A stretch of DNA of 42,212 bases from CAG-791 sp002390025 (GCA_946543465.1 CAMNLR010000131.1:1-42212), one strand, 5' to 3'. Shown: positions 34,436 to 42,186, counted from the stretch's first letter. Notes: generated by a model not told the origin, from the letters alone. Numbers and translations: made by a program.

Positions 34436-34570
34436 ATGGGTAATCCCCATATCTATCTACCAGATATTGATGGCGGAGCAGTCATCGGCACAATTTACGG
34501 GAACATGTGTTTTGTATTTGCCTGTATGTGCCCGGCCTGCGGCGCCGGAAATAATGATCGGAGGGCAGTG

Positions 34571-35200
34571 ATGCGCAATACGATCCCCATTATGGATCTG
34601 AATAATCCCGATGAGCTCATTCGGGCAAACGGCGCGGCGGAAGCTGCACGTACGAACAGACTCAGAGAGGAAGTCAGTGACTATACCCAGGTGATCGAAC
34701 AGCTCCGGGATCTGTATGACCGGAACAATGAGCTGGTGCAGAAGCTTCAGTTCATGAACCGTTCGCAGACAGATGAGATTCGCAGGCTCCTTGAGGAGAA
34801 CAATGAGCGGATCACAGAGAAGCTTTCTTCGTTGCAGGATATGGATACAAAGGCACTGCAGGACGGCCTTGCCTCTGCAGTGACCGGTTCACAGGAAACA
34901 GTTCTGGCCGCTCTGCAGAAGACGCAGGATCATGTGACGACTCTGCAGCAGCAGTCTGATGATTTTAATCATAAGGAAAACGTCAGGGTATACAGGAATA
35001 TACAGGCGTCCATGATCGCGGAGCTCGGCAAACAGACCCAGGAGCTGCGCGCGCAGCTGGATGCCATGCAGGAAGCTGTAAAACCGGACCCTGCCGAGAA
35101 GTTCATGCGGAAGGTCACTTTCGGCATGATGGTCGCAGTGCTTGCCATCCAGCTTCTCGAAGGCGTCGGACTGCTCAGCATGTTCCTGAGTATGCACTGA
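34571..35200 (+). CDS. Coiled-coil protein with C-terminal membrane helix
   Basis: The product is 209 residues from ATG 34571, which follows GGAGGGCAGTG. An upstream in-frame ATG at 34436 would add 45 residues of unlikely composition (MGNPHIY, FVFACMCPACG) and lies on the predicted promoter. Residues about 15-175 are almost wholly charged helix with heptad character (LREEVSDYTQVIEQLRDLYD, EIRRLLEENNERITEKL). One hydrophobic helix closes the protein (about 183-206), so it is tail-anchored with the coiled coil in the cytoplasm. No family recognised. Six bases after it is a TTG, and 30 bases after it the ATG, of a flavin-reductase-like gene, so the two may be co-transcribed. Confidence 0.75.
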   Translation: MRNTIPIMDLNNPDELIRANGAAEAARTNRLREEVSDYTQVIEQLRDLYDRNNELVQKLQFMNRSQTDEIRRLLEENNERITEKLSSLQDMDTKALQDGLASAVTGSQETVLAALQKTQDHVTTLQQQSDDFNHKENVRVYRNIQASMIAELGKQTQELRAQLDAMQEAVKPDPAEKFMRKVTFGMMVAVLAIQLLEGVGLLSMFLSMH

Positions 35201-35230
35201 TGTTTTTTGTGCTTTTCTATTCAGTTTATT

Positions 35231-35914
35231 ATGGCTAGACAATACTGGCGGCCCTCCAACATGCTCTATCCGGTACCTGCTGTGATGATCAGCTGTGCGG
35301 ATGAGGAGGGACGAAGCAACATAATGACGGCGGCCTGGGCGGGCACGATCTGCAGTGATCCGGTGATGGTCTCCGTGTCGATCCGTCCGGAGAGGTATTC
35401 ACACGATGTGATTGCCCGGACAGGTGAATTTGTGATTAACCTCACCACAGAGGATCTGACCTACGCGGCAGACTTCTGCGGTGTGCGTTCCGGAAGGGAC
35501 GTGGACAAGTTTGAATATCTGCAGCTGACCAAGCTTCCGTCCGCAAAAGTCAAGGCACCGTCCATCGGAGAGAGTCCGGTGTGCCTGGAGTGCCTTGTGA
35601 CCGGCATTGAACATCTGGGAACGCATGACCTGTTCCTGGCCAGGGTCGTGCAGGTTTCCGTGGACGAGAAGTACCTGGATGAGAAGGGACGCTTTGTCCT
35701 CGAGGATGCCGGCCTGGTGGCCTATGTGCACGGATCCTACCTCTCACTGGGGGAAAAGCTCGGAACTTTTGGATTCTCTGTCAGGAAAAAGGACGGGGGA
35801 AACAGGAGAAGAGCCGCCGTCCGCAGTGCAGAAAGCGCCGCAGGGCGAAAAAAACCATCTTCCGGCCGTGCGGCAGACAGAAAAGATACACGGCGGAAGA
35901 AAAACAGCAAATGA
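35231..35914 (+). CDS. Flavin reductase-like (FMN-binding split barrel) protein
   Basis: The product is 227 residues from ATG 35231; TTG 35207 would add eight residues, and neither has a good ribosome site. The sequence follows the flavin-reductase domain family: PVPAVMISCADEEGRSNIMTAAW, DPVMVSVSIRPERYSHDVI, GEFVINLTTEDL, FCGVRSGRDVDKFE, and a closing HDLFLARVVQVSVDEKYLDEKG. Such proteins bind FMN and reduce flavin or act as small flavoprotein oxidoreductases. The last about 45 residues are a Lys/Arg-rich low-complexity tail (KKDGGNRRRAAVRSAESA), not part of the fold, which could bind nucleic acid or acidic surfaces. It is next to murA but 86 bases apart. Confidence 0.88.
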   Translation: MARQYWRPSNMLYPVPAVMISCADEEGRSNIMTAAWAGTICSDPVMVSVSIRPERYSHDVIARTGEFVINLTTEDLTYAADFCGVRSGRDVDKFEYLQLTKLPSAKVKAPSIGESPVCLECLVTGIEHLGTHDLFLARVVQVSVDEKYLDEKGRFVLEDAGLVAYVHGSYLSLGEKLGTFGFSVRKKDGGNRRRAAVRSAESAAGRKKPSSGRAADRKDTRRKKNSK

Positions 35915-36000
35915 ACGCGGTCCATAACCGGATATTCCCGGGATGCACGGAAAGAGACATCCCGGAAACAGACGGCAGATGACCGGTCAAAGGGGCTTAG

Positions 36001-37299
36001 ATGGAACATTATATTGTGAAAGGGGGAAATCCCCTGAGCGGTGAAGTGGAAATTGCAGGTGCCAAAAATGCAGCTCTGGGCATTCTGGCTGCCTCTGTGA
36101 TGACCAACGAGACTGTTACAATCGAGAATATACCTGATGTCAGCGATATCCGCGCGATTCTGCGCGCGATTCAGTCGATCGGCGCACACGTCGAGAAGAT
36201 TGACCGCCACTGTTACCGGATCAACGGTTCCGGGATCAACAGAGACGCCATCGTGGACAACGATTATGTGCGCAAGATCAGAGGATCCTATTACCTGATC
36301 GGGTCGCTTCTGGGCAAGCACCGCCGCGCGGCGGTGGCACTGCCGGGCGGATGTAATATCGGACTGCGTCCGATCGACCAGCATATCAAGGGCTTCCGCG
36401 CACTGGGTGCGGATGTGCGCCTGGCGCCTCCCGGAATGGTTATCGCCGAGGCGGATGTGCTGCACGGATCACACATCTACATGGACGTCGTCTCTGTGGG
36501 AGCGACCATCAATATCATGATGGCTTCTGCCTTGGCCCAGGGCGTTACGATTATTGAGAATGCCGCGAAAGAGCCGCACGTCGTCGACACTGCCAACTTC
36601 CTCAACAGCATGGGAGCCAGCATCAAGGGCGCCGGCACGGATGTGATCCGCATCAAGGGCGTTCAGAAGCTGCACGGGACCAACTATTCCATTATTCCCG
36701 ACCAGATCGAGGCGGGCACCTTTATGTTTGCCGCGGCAGCTACAAGAGGCGACGTGGTGATCAAAAACGTTATCCCCAAGCATCTGGAGTCTCTCTCCGC
36801 CAAGCTTCTTGAGATCGGATGTCAGATCCATGAGTCCGATGACGAGGTGCGCGTTGTTGCGACCAGACGTCTGGGCCCGACCAATGTCAAGACACTTCCC
36901 TATCCGGGATTCCCCACAGATATGCAGCCGCAGATCACGGTGCTTCTGGGACTCTCCCGCAGTGTCAGTATTATCACTGAGAGTATTTTTGAAAACCGCT
37001 TCAAATATGTAGACGAGCTCACCAAGATGGGCGCACATATCAAGGTCGAAGGCAATACCGCCATTATCGACGGCGTGGAAAAATACACCGGTGCCAACCT
37101 CAGTTCTCCTGATCTTCGCGCCGGCGCAGCCCTTGTCATTGCAGCGCTTGCAGCAGAGGGCATTTCAGAAGTTTACGATATCCACTACATCGAGCGCGGA
37201 TACGAGGATTTCCCGGACAAGCTCCGGCACCTGGGCGCCGAGATCGAGACGATAGACACGGAAGAAGAAAAGCGTAAATTCCAGTTCAGGGTCGGCTGA
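36001..37299 (+). CDS. murA: UDP-N-acetylglucosamine 1-carboxyvinyltransferase
   Basis: The product is 432 residues. It catalyses the first committed step of peptidoglycan synthesis, adding enolpyruvate from phosphoenolpyruvate to UDP-GlcNAc in the cytoplasm. Visible signatures are the N-terminal GAKNAAL (Lys22-Asn23), the active-site loop LPGGCNIGLRPIDQHI with catalytic Cys118 present, so the fosfomycin target is intact, DQIEAGTFM, FPTDMQPQ and DLRAGAALVIAAL. The length fits the family exactly. AAAGGGG precedes the start. A vitamin-transporter gene follows after 64 bases and may be co-transcribed. Confidence 0.98.
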   Translation: MEHYIVKGGNPLSGEVEIAGAKNAALGILAASVMTNETVTIENIPDVSDIRAILRAIQSIGAHVEKIDRHCYRINGSGINRDAIVDNDYVRKIRGSYYLIGSLLGKHRRAAVALPGGCNIGLRPIDQHIKGFRALGADVRLAPPGMVIAEADVLHGSHIYMDVVSVGATINIMMASALAQGVTIIENAAKEPHVVDTANFLNSMGASIKGAGTDVIRIKGVQKLHGTNYSIIPDQIEAGTFMFAAAATRGDVVIKNVIPKHLESLSAKLLEIGCQIHESDDEVRVVATRRLGPTNVKTLPYPGFPTDMQPQITVLLGLSRSVSIITESIFENRFKYVDELTKMGAHIKVEGNTAIIDGVEKYTGANLSSPDLRAGAALVIAALAAEGISEVYDIHYIERGYEDFPDKLRHLGAEIETIDTEEEKRKFQFRVG

Positions 37300-37363
37300 T
37301 AAGAAAACGGAGAAATGGAATTGACAGTTTCCCGGGCCCGGCAGGCCGGAAAGGAGTATCATC

Positions 37364-38128
37364 ATGGGAAACGGATTAATGCAGGCAGTGAAGGAAAACG
37401 GAAGTTTCCTGGGCGTCTGCCTTGTAGCGGTCGTGGGACTTGTCCTTGTGGCATACCTGTTTGAGCGCGCCGCACGTGCCAGAAGCGGCGGGACCGAGAG
37501 AATCCTGGCAACGCGCAAAATCGTCATGATCGGTATGTTCTCCGCTCTTTCCGGTATCCTCTACTGCTTCGATTTTTCCATCCCGGTGATTGCACCTGAG
37601 TTCTATAAGCTGGACTTCTCCGAGCTTCCCGCCATGATCGCCGGATTTGCCTTCGGGCCGGTCGCAGGTGTCCTGGTGGAATTCATCAAGGAACTCGTCA
37701 AGCTGGTGATCAAGGGCACTTCAACCGCCTTTGTCGGCGATCTGGCAAACTTCCTGATCGGCTGCATGCTGGTCCTGCCCGCTTCGATCATTTACCAGTT
37801 CCATAAGACCAAGAAGACTGCGATCATAGGCTGTGTTGTCGGCACACTGGTCATGACCGTATTCGGAACCTGGTTCAATGCAGTCTATCTTCTGCCTGCC
37901 TTTTCAAAACTCTTCGGCATGCCGCTTGACGTGATCCTGGGCATGGGCAGCGCCATCAATCCCCGTGTCAAAGACCTGACCACCTTTGTAGTCCTCATGG
38001 TCGCACCGATCAACATCATCAAGGGTGTCGGAATCTCTATCCTGACCATGCTGATCTACAAAAATGTCAGCCCCATCATCAAGTACGGACGCACCATGTC
38101 CGAGGGGTCGAGTGCCCGCAACGGTTGA
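37364..38128 (+). CDS. ribU: ECF transporter S component, RibU-like
   Basis: The product is 254 residues with an extra N-terminal helix (about 15-35) before the S-component core of about six helices from residue 50. The core has family features: RKIVMIGMFSALSGIL, the FDFSIPVIAPEFYKLDFSEL segment in which a substrate-facing loop precedes the second helix, AGFAFGPVAGVLVEFIKELVKL, and a C-terminal MAPINIIKGVGIS helix. Best match by eye is the riboflavin-specific RibU group of Clostridia. Pantothenate or another vitamin cannot be excluded, and no FMN riboswitch lies upstream. It needs the shared EcfA/A'/T module encoded elsewhere. AAAGGAG precedes the start. Confidence 0.72.
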   Translation: MGNGLMQAVKENGSFLGVCLVAVVGLVLVAYLFERAARARSGGTERILATRKIVMIGMFSALSGILYCFDFSIPVIAPEFYKLDFSELPAMIAGFAFGPVAGVLVEFIKELVKLVIKGTSTAFVGDLANFLIGCMLVLPASIIYQFHKTKKTAIIGCVVGTLVMTVFGTWFNAVYLLPAFSKLFGMPLDVILGMGSAINPRVKDLTTFVVLMVAPINIIKGVGISILTMLIYKNVSPIIKYGRTMSEGSSARNG

Positions 38129-38205
38129 CAAGCGGCAGAGATGATGGTAGTTTGTTCTTGGACTGAAAACAGTGAATGCTGGTCAGATAAGGAACAGGAT
38201 TTTTT

Positions 38206-38240
38206 CCCCGGCGCGGCTGTGTGATCCAGCCGTTCCGGGG
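38206..38240 (+). terminator. Hairpin after the murA-ribU unit
   Basis: CCCCGG-(2)-CGGCTG (38206-38219) pairs with CAGCCG-(2)-CCGGGG (38227-38240), followed by ATTTGTCTTTG, an imperfect T-run. It is a probable terminator. The rest of the 322-base gap before rpiB holds a second small hairpin, GATGCCC-ttac-GGGCATC (38330-38347), and a diverged copy of the CRISPR-like repeat at 38303-38327; no gene was seen. Confidence 0.55.
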
Positions 38241-38450
38241 ATTTGTCTTTGACAGAACCTGTGCAGATGCCGTCGCTGTTCTGTTTTACAAAGAGGGAGT
38301 AAGATGCCCGCGTGTGCGGTGCGGAAGATGATGCCCTTACGGGCATCCCGCAGGCATGATTCCATGTCCGGCATGGTCGCAGGACTCGCCAGCGGGTCTT
38401 GAAAAAGAGAAAATAAAAGGAAGAGAAAAAAGAAAAGGGAGGGAACAAAA

Positions 38451-38882
38451 ATGATTGCAATCGGTTCTGACCACGGCGGATTTGAACTCAAGGCAAAGGT
38501 GATCGCCCACCTGAAGGAGCAGGGAATAGAGTGCAGGGATTTCGGTACCTACAGCCTCGATTCCTGTGATTATCCCGATTTCGGCCGCGCTGTCGCAGAG
38601 GCTGTCGCCTCAGGCGAGTGCGAGAAAGGCATTGTGATCTGCACCACCGGTATCGGCATTTCCATCACCGCCAACAAGGTCCGCGGCATCCGTTGCGCGC
38701 TCTGCCACAATTCGACCACTGCCCGCCTGACCCGTGAGCACAACGACGCAAATGTCCTTGCCATCGGCGCAGGCATGGTCGGGGAGTTTGTTGCCATGGA
38801 CATCGTGGATACCTTTTTATCCACGGAGTTTTCCCAGGGCGAACGCCATCAGAGAAGGATTGACAAGATAGAAAAACTGTGA
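38451..38882 (+). CDS. rpiB: Ribose-5-phosphate isomerase B
   Basis: The product is 143 residues. It interconverts ribose-5-phosphate and ribulose-5-phosphate in the pentose phosphate pathway; related LacAB-type enzymes isomerise other sugar phosphates. Family features: IAIGSDHGGFELK (Asp7, His9), DFGTYSLDSCDYPDF, the catalytic cysteine in ICTTGIGISITANKVRG (Cys64), and HNDANVLAIGAGMVG. All expected active-site residues are present. GGGAGGGA precedes the start. A clear terminator follows, so it probably forms its own transcription unit. Confidence 0.97.
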   Translation: MIAIGSDHGGFELKAKVIAHLKEQGIECRDFGTYSLDSCDYPDFGRAVAEAVASGECEKGIVICTTGIGISITANKVRGIRCALCHNSTTARLTREHNDANVLAIGAGMVGEFVAMDIVDTFLSTEFSQGERHQRRIDKIEKL

Positions 38883-38940
38883 TGATGTGCCTGATGATCT
38901 GATCTGCGGTATGTTTCCGCAGCCTGCATCAGTGTAATTT

Positions 38941-38984
38941 CCTCCTCTCGACAGCTGCAGGCGCGGCAGCGGGAGGAGGTTTTT
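38941..38984 (+). terminator. Intrinsic terminator of rpiB
   Basis: CCTCCTC (38941-38947) pairs with GAGGAGG (38973-38979), enclosing GC-rich sequence that can extend the structure, followed by T5. Confidence 0.8.
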
Positions 38985-39013
38985 GTTCGTTGATAATCAA
39001 AAACGCTCTGCGA

Positions 39014-39101
39014 GCATACCCGCGCGTGCGGGACGGAAGGTTACAGTGCGGTTTCGGAAGCGTTTAAACTCGAGGCATACCCGCGCGTGCGGGTCGGAAG
39101 G
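39014..39101. repeat. Two 27-bp hairpin repeats, CRISPR-like or REP-like
   Basis: A 27-base sequence at 39014-39040 recurs at 39075-39101 with one substitution. It starts GCATA, has a hairpin CCCGC-GCGT-GCGGG and ends CGGAAGG. The 61-base period and the 5-nt / stem / 4-nt loop / stem / 8-nt layout match type I-E CRISPR repeat architecture. However, there are only two copies, no cas genes are in view, and a diverged single copy lies at 38303-38327. An extragenic palindrome family is an equally good reading. Confidence 0.6.
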
Positions 39102-39153
39102 AAATCTCCTGCCCGGACCGGCCTGCTCCGCAGCAGGAAGGGATTGTTCAATT

Positions 39154-39186
39154 ATGTCGATTATGAAAAAGGTATGTCGATTATGA
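39154..39186 (+). CDS. Ten-codon mini-ORF overlapping the tsaE start
   Basis: Encodes MSIMKKVCRL and ends in TGA at 39184-39186, which overlaps the tsaE ATG at 39183 (ATGA). It was created by a 20-bp duplication of the tsaE beginning and could couple ribosomes into tsaE. Its expression is inferred, not shown. Confidence 0.4.
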   Translation: MSIMKKVCRL

Positions 39187-39193
39187 AAAAGGT
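39154..39193 (+). repeat. Exact 20-bp tandem duplication at the tsaE start
   Basis: ATGTCGATTATGAAAAAGGT occurs at 39154-39173 and again at 39174-39193 without a mismatch. Because 20 is not a multiple of three, only the second copy is in frame with tsaE. The first copy supplies AAAAAGG as a ribosome site ten bases before ATG 39183. Confidence 0.97.
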
Positions 39194-39623
39194 GTATGAA
39201 ACAACAGGACCGGAAGAAACTTTCCGGACAGGAAAAGAGCTGGGAAAAGCCGCGGCAGCGGGAGAGGTCTATGCCCTGATCGGCGATCTGGGCGTGGGCA
39301 AAACAGTCTTTACCAAGGGCTTTGCAGAGGGCCTGGGGATCGACGAGCCGGTGAACAGTCCGACCTTTACCATTCTGCAGATCTATGAGGAGGGAAGGAT
39401 TCCCCTCTATCACTTCGATGTCTACCGGATCGAAGAACCCGAAGAGATGGAGGAGATCGGATTCGACGAATACATTGACGGCGACGGTGTCTGCCTGATC
39501 GAGTGGGCGGGGAGGATCGAGGAACTCCTCCCGGAGGATGTCATTGTCGTCTTTATCGAAAAGGATCTGGACAAGGGACTGGATTACCGCAGGATCACCG
39601 TGCGGCGCAGGTCGGAAGCTTGA
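39183..39623 (+). CDS. tsaE: tRNA t6A37 biosynthesis ATPase TsaE
   Basis: The product is 146 residues from ATG 39183; ATG 39174 would add three, but a ribosome site would then lie only one base away. TsaE is the ATPase that works with TsaB and TsaD to make N6-threonylcarbamoyl-adenosine at position 37 of ANN-decoding tRNAs. It shows Walker A GDLGVGKT (residues 34-41), SPTFTILQIYE, the HFDVYRI motif and LIEWAGRIEELLPED. Length is normal. It is followed by tsaB and rimI, the usual order in Firmicutes. Confidence 0.96.
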   Translation: MKKVYETTGPEETFRTGKELGKAAAAGEVYALIGDLGVGKTVFTKGFAEGLGIDEPVNSPTFTILQIYEEGRIPLYHFDVYRIEEPEEMEEIGFDEYIDGDGVCLIEWAGRIEELLPEDVIVVFIEKDLDKGLDYRRITVRRRSEA

Positions 39624-39774
39624 CAGGGACAGCAGGGGATGTTAGATTCTTGCCTGCAGACCCGGCAGGAGCAGGACAAAAACGCTTCAGGCGCCGCTCC
39701 GGGCAGCGGTAAAGAGGCAAAGCGGCAGGGCCTGCACACTGAAGTGCTCCGGCATGGCCGGAAAGAGGAAAAAT

Positions 39775-40527
39775 ATGAAAATACTGGCAATCGAAGCTTC
39801 GGGTCCGGTGGCAGGCTGTGCGGTTCTTGAGGACGGCCTTCTGATCGCGGACTACAATATCCAATATAAAAAGAAACATGCCCAGAGCCTTGTCCCCATG
39901 ATGGATGAGATAAAGCGTATGCTGGATCTGGATCTTGGGACAGTGGATGCCATCGCCATTGCAAAGGGGCCCGGATCCTTTACGGGACTGCGGATCGGAG
40001 CGGCAACTGCAAAGGGCGCCGCCCTGGCCATGGACAGGCCCATCATTCCGGTTCCGACAGTGGATTCCATCGCATACAATCTGTATGCGGCGGACAGTCT
40101 GATCTGTCCTCTGATGGATGCGCGCCGCCAGCAGGTATACACCGGTATTTACGAGTGGATCCGCAGCGGAGAAGGCCCGGAGGGCCTGCGCTTCTCCACA
40201 GTGCGCCCTCAGTGCGTCATTCCCGTCAGCGAGATCGCAGAAGATCTCAATGCCCGCGGCAGGTCGGTGGTCTTTCTGGGAGACGGCGTTCCGGTGAGCC
40301 GGGAGGCCCTTTACGGACTCATAAAGGTGCCCTATTCCTTTGCGCCCGCCCATGTGGACCGTCAGCGCGCAGCCGCGGTCGCTGCCCTGGCATGGGCTTA
40401 TTACCGGGAAAAAGGGGATGCCTGCATGATCTCTGCGGACGACTTCCGGCCCGAGTATCTGCGCCTGGCCCAGGCCGAGCAGGAGCACAGCGAGCGCCGC
40501 AGCTTCTCGCTCCTTCTGGACAAATAA
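39775..40527 (+). CDS. tsaB: tRNA t6A37 biosynthesis protein TsaB
   Basis: The product is 250 residues from ATG 39775, which follows AAAGAGGAA; an upstream ATG at 39754 adds seven residues without support. TsaB is the non-catalytic, ASKHA-fold partner that binds TsaD and TsaE. Family features: MKILAIEAS, HAQSLVPMMDEIKRML, IAIAKGPGSFTGLRIGAATAKGA and PLMDARRQQVYTGIYEW. A 151-base gap to tsaE is longer than usual for this operon and contains no gene. Confidence 0.96.
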   Translation: MKILAIEASGPVAGCAVLEDGLLIADYNIQYKKKHAQSLVPMMDEIKRMLDLDLGTVDAIAIAKGPGSFTGLRIGAATAKGAALAMDRPIIPVPTVDSIAYNLYAADSLICPLMDARRQQVYTGIYEWIRSGEGPEGLRFSTVRPQCVIPVSEIAEDLNARGRSVVFLGDGVPVSREALYGLIKVPYSFAPAHVDRQRAAAVAALAWAYYREKGDACMISADDFRPEYLRLAQAEQEHSERRSFSLLLDK

Positions 40528-40533
40528 TACTTC

Positions 40534-40660
40534 TTTATGCCCTTTGTTATGTTTTCACAATGTCATCAGGCATAGAATGACATTATGCCTATTATGCTAT
40601 GCCTGTTATGCCGCTATGCGCAATGCCATCATTATGCGTGATGCCATTATGCATAGAAGA
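40534..40660 (+). repeat. TATGC-rich repetitive stretch before rimI
   Basis: From 40534 to 40660 the sequence is built of imperfect copies of TTATGCC / TATGC / GCATAG. Over it lie an exact inverted repeat, AATGTCAT and ATGACATT (about 40559-40584), and a competing GGCATA/TATGCC pairing. An in-frame reading of it gives a low-complexity extension of RimI (MPVMPLCAMP) that I reject as protein. Confidence 0.6.
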
Positions 40661-40673
40661 GACTGGAGCGAAA

Positions 40674-41147
40674 ATGTCTTATACCATACGGCGCATGCGG
40701 GAGGAGGATATCCCGCAGGTTGTTGAAATAGAAAAGATTGCCTTTTCCCGCCCCTGGACCAAAAGCATCTTCAAGGCCGCTCTGCTGCTGCCCTATGCCG
40801 CCTATTATGTGGCCGTTGAGGACGTTGCGTCTGCGGAAGAGCCTGCCGGAAAGGTCGTGGGCATGTGCGGCGTGAAAAGGATTTTTGAAGAGGGCGATAT
40901 CAGTAATGTCGCAGTTCATCCCGCCCATCGGGGCCGCGGAATCTCGCGGAAGATGCTGGAGGTTCTGATGCGCGAAGCCCGCGCAGAGGGCGTGCAGGCG
41001 TTTACATTGGAGGTGCGCGCCGGCAATGCTGTCGCAGTGAACCTGTATGAGAGCCTGGGCTTCCGCACGGAAGGAGTCCGCCCGCGTTTTTATGAGGACC
41101 CGGTGGAAGACGGCCTGATCATGTGGCAGAGACCGGAAACCAGGTAA
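40674..41147 (+). CDS. rimI: Ribosomal-protein-alanine N-acetyltransferase RimI
   Basis: The product is 157 residues from ATG 40674, which follows GGAGCG; upstream in-frame starts fall in the repetitive stretch. It is a GNAT enzyme that transfers acetyl from acetyl-CoA to protein N-termini (classically ribosomal protein S18). It shows IRRMREEDIPQVVEIEKIAFSRPW, the acetyl-CoA loop VHPAHRGRGISRKML, FTLEVRAGNAVAVNLYESLGF and the closing RPRFYEDPVEDGLIM. The association with tsaB and tsaE is conserved in many bacteria. Confidence 0.94.
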   Translation: MSYTIRRMREEDIPQVVEIEKIAFSRPWTKSIFKAALLLPYAAYYVAVEDVASAEEPAGKVVGMCGVKRIFEEGDISNVAVHPAHRGRGISRKMLEVLMREARAEGVQAFTLEVRAGNAVAVNLYESLGFRTEGVRPRFYEDPVEDGLIMWQRPETR

Positions 41148-41171
41148 CAGGAAAGAAAGAGAATTAACTAT

Positions 41172-42110
41172 ATGATTGATGTCTGCCTGCTCGGAACAGG
41201 GGGAATGATGCCGCTGCCTTACAGGTATCTCACCTCGCTGATGGTCCGATTCAACGGAAAAGGAATACTGGTGGACTGCGGCGAAGGTACGCAGGTCGCG
41301 CTCAGGAGGAGGGGATGGAGCCCCAAGCCCATCGATATGATGCTGTTCACGCATTTCCATGCCGACCACATCTCCGGCCTTCCGGGAATGCTGCTGACCA
41401 TGGGCAATGCGGAGCGCACGGAGCCGGTGCTGATGGTGGGTCCCAAAGGACTGGGGCGCATCGTGAACAGCCTGCGTGTGATCGCTCCGGAGCTGCCTTT
41501 TGAAATTCAGTTTCTGGAACTTACGGAGCGGGAGCAGGAGATCGCGCTCCCCGGCGAGCCGGATTTTCATATCCATGCCTTCCGCGTCAACCACAATGTT
41601 CCCTGCTACGGCTACGCCTTTACGCTTGACCGGAAGGGGCGGTTCGATGCGGAGCGCGCAAAGGCCCGGGAGATTCCGGTCAGGCTCTGGAGCCGCCTGC
41701 AGAAGGGCGAGACGATCGAGATGGAAGACGGCACTGTACTGACACCCGACATGGTGCTGGGCCCGCCCCGCAAAGGACTCAGCCTGGTCTACAGCACCGA
41801 TACCCGTCCCTGCGAGAACATCGTCAAATACGCACAGGGCGCCGATCTTCTGATCTGCGAGGGCATGTACGGCGAGCCGGAAAATGCCGCCAAGGCACGT
41901 GAGAAAAAGCACATGACCTTCACCGAGGCGGCAGGGATCGCCAAAAAGGCCGGACCGCGGCAGATGTGGCTGACCCATTACAGTCCCTCCCTCCTTAAGC
42001 CCGATGAGTTCATGCCCCAGGTCCGCAAAATTTTCCCGGACAGTTATCCGGGCAAAGACGGCAAGACCATCACGCTGACTTTTGATAACGAAGGGGAAAA
42101 GGAAGAATAG
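41172..42110 (+). CDS. rnz: Ribonuclease Z (tRNase Z), metallo-beta-lactamase fold
   Basis: The product is 312 residues. RNase Z cuts the 3' trailer from tRNA precursors. The zinc-binding motif THFHADH (His61, His63, Asp65, His66) is intact. Other ligands and family features: LLVDCGEGTQ-like sequence at 33-42, FRVNHNVPCYGYAF (His), YSTDTRPCENI (Asp), KKHMTFTEAAGIAKKAG and LTHYSPSL (His). The 312-residue length is that of the short bacterial form. It lies 24 bases after rimI with a weak ribosome site, so it may be the last gene of the tsaE-tsaB-rimI unit. Another metal hydrolase of this fold is the alternative. Confidence 0.9.
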   Translation: MIDVCLLGTGGMMPLPYRYLTSLMVRFNGKGILVDCGEGTQVALRRRGWSPKPIDMMLFTHFHADHISGLPGMLLTMGNAERTEPVLMVGPKGLGRIVNSLRVIAPELPFEIQFLELTEREQEIALPGEPDFHIHAFRVNHNVPCYGYAFTLDRKGRFDAERAKAREIPVRLWSRLQKGETIEMEDGTVLTPDMVLGPPRKGLSLVYSTDTRPCENIVKYAQGADLLICEGMYGEPENAAKAREKKHMTFTEAAGIAKKAGPRQMWLTHYSPSLLKPDEFMPQVRKIFPDSYPGKDGKTITLTFDNEGEKEE

Positions 42111-42141
42111 TAAAGGTTACTGATCTGTACAGACCCACCTG

Positions 42142-42186
42142 AACTCGAGGTGTTTTTGCGTGGCTTCCAACGCAAAAACCCGAGTT
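42142..42186 (+). other. Long inverted repeat after RNase Z
   Basis: AACTCG (42142-42147) plus GTTTTTGCGT (42152-42161) pair with ACGCAAAAAC (42170-42179) plus CGAGTT (42181-42186), with a small bulge and an eight-base loop. No T-run follows in the window. It may be a transcript end or a dispersed palindrome. Confidence 0.5.

Noticed and set aside
34436..34570. Upstream 45-residue extension of the coiled-coil protein
   Set aside because: The ATG at 34436 sits on the predicted promoter start and lacks a ribosome site, while ATG 34571 follows GGAGGGC.
37300..37363. FMN riboswitch expected upstream of a riboflavin S component
   Set aside because: Only 64 bases separate murA and the transporter gene, too few for an FMN riboswitch, and no conserved elements were seen.
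39062..39074. GTTTAAACTCGAG, adjoining PmeI and XhoI sites, as a sign of vector sequence
   Set aside because: The flanks are ordinary chromosome next to tsaE, and AACTCGAGG recurs at 42142, so it is taken as native.
40599..40673. N-terminal extension of RimI (MPVMPLCAMP...)
   Set aside because: It is the translation of the TATGC repeat. The GNAT domain begins right after ATG 40674, which has GGAGCG upstream.
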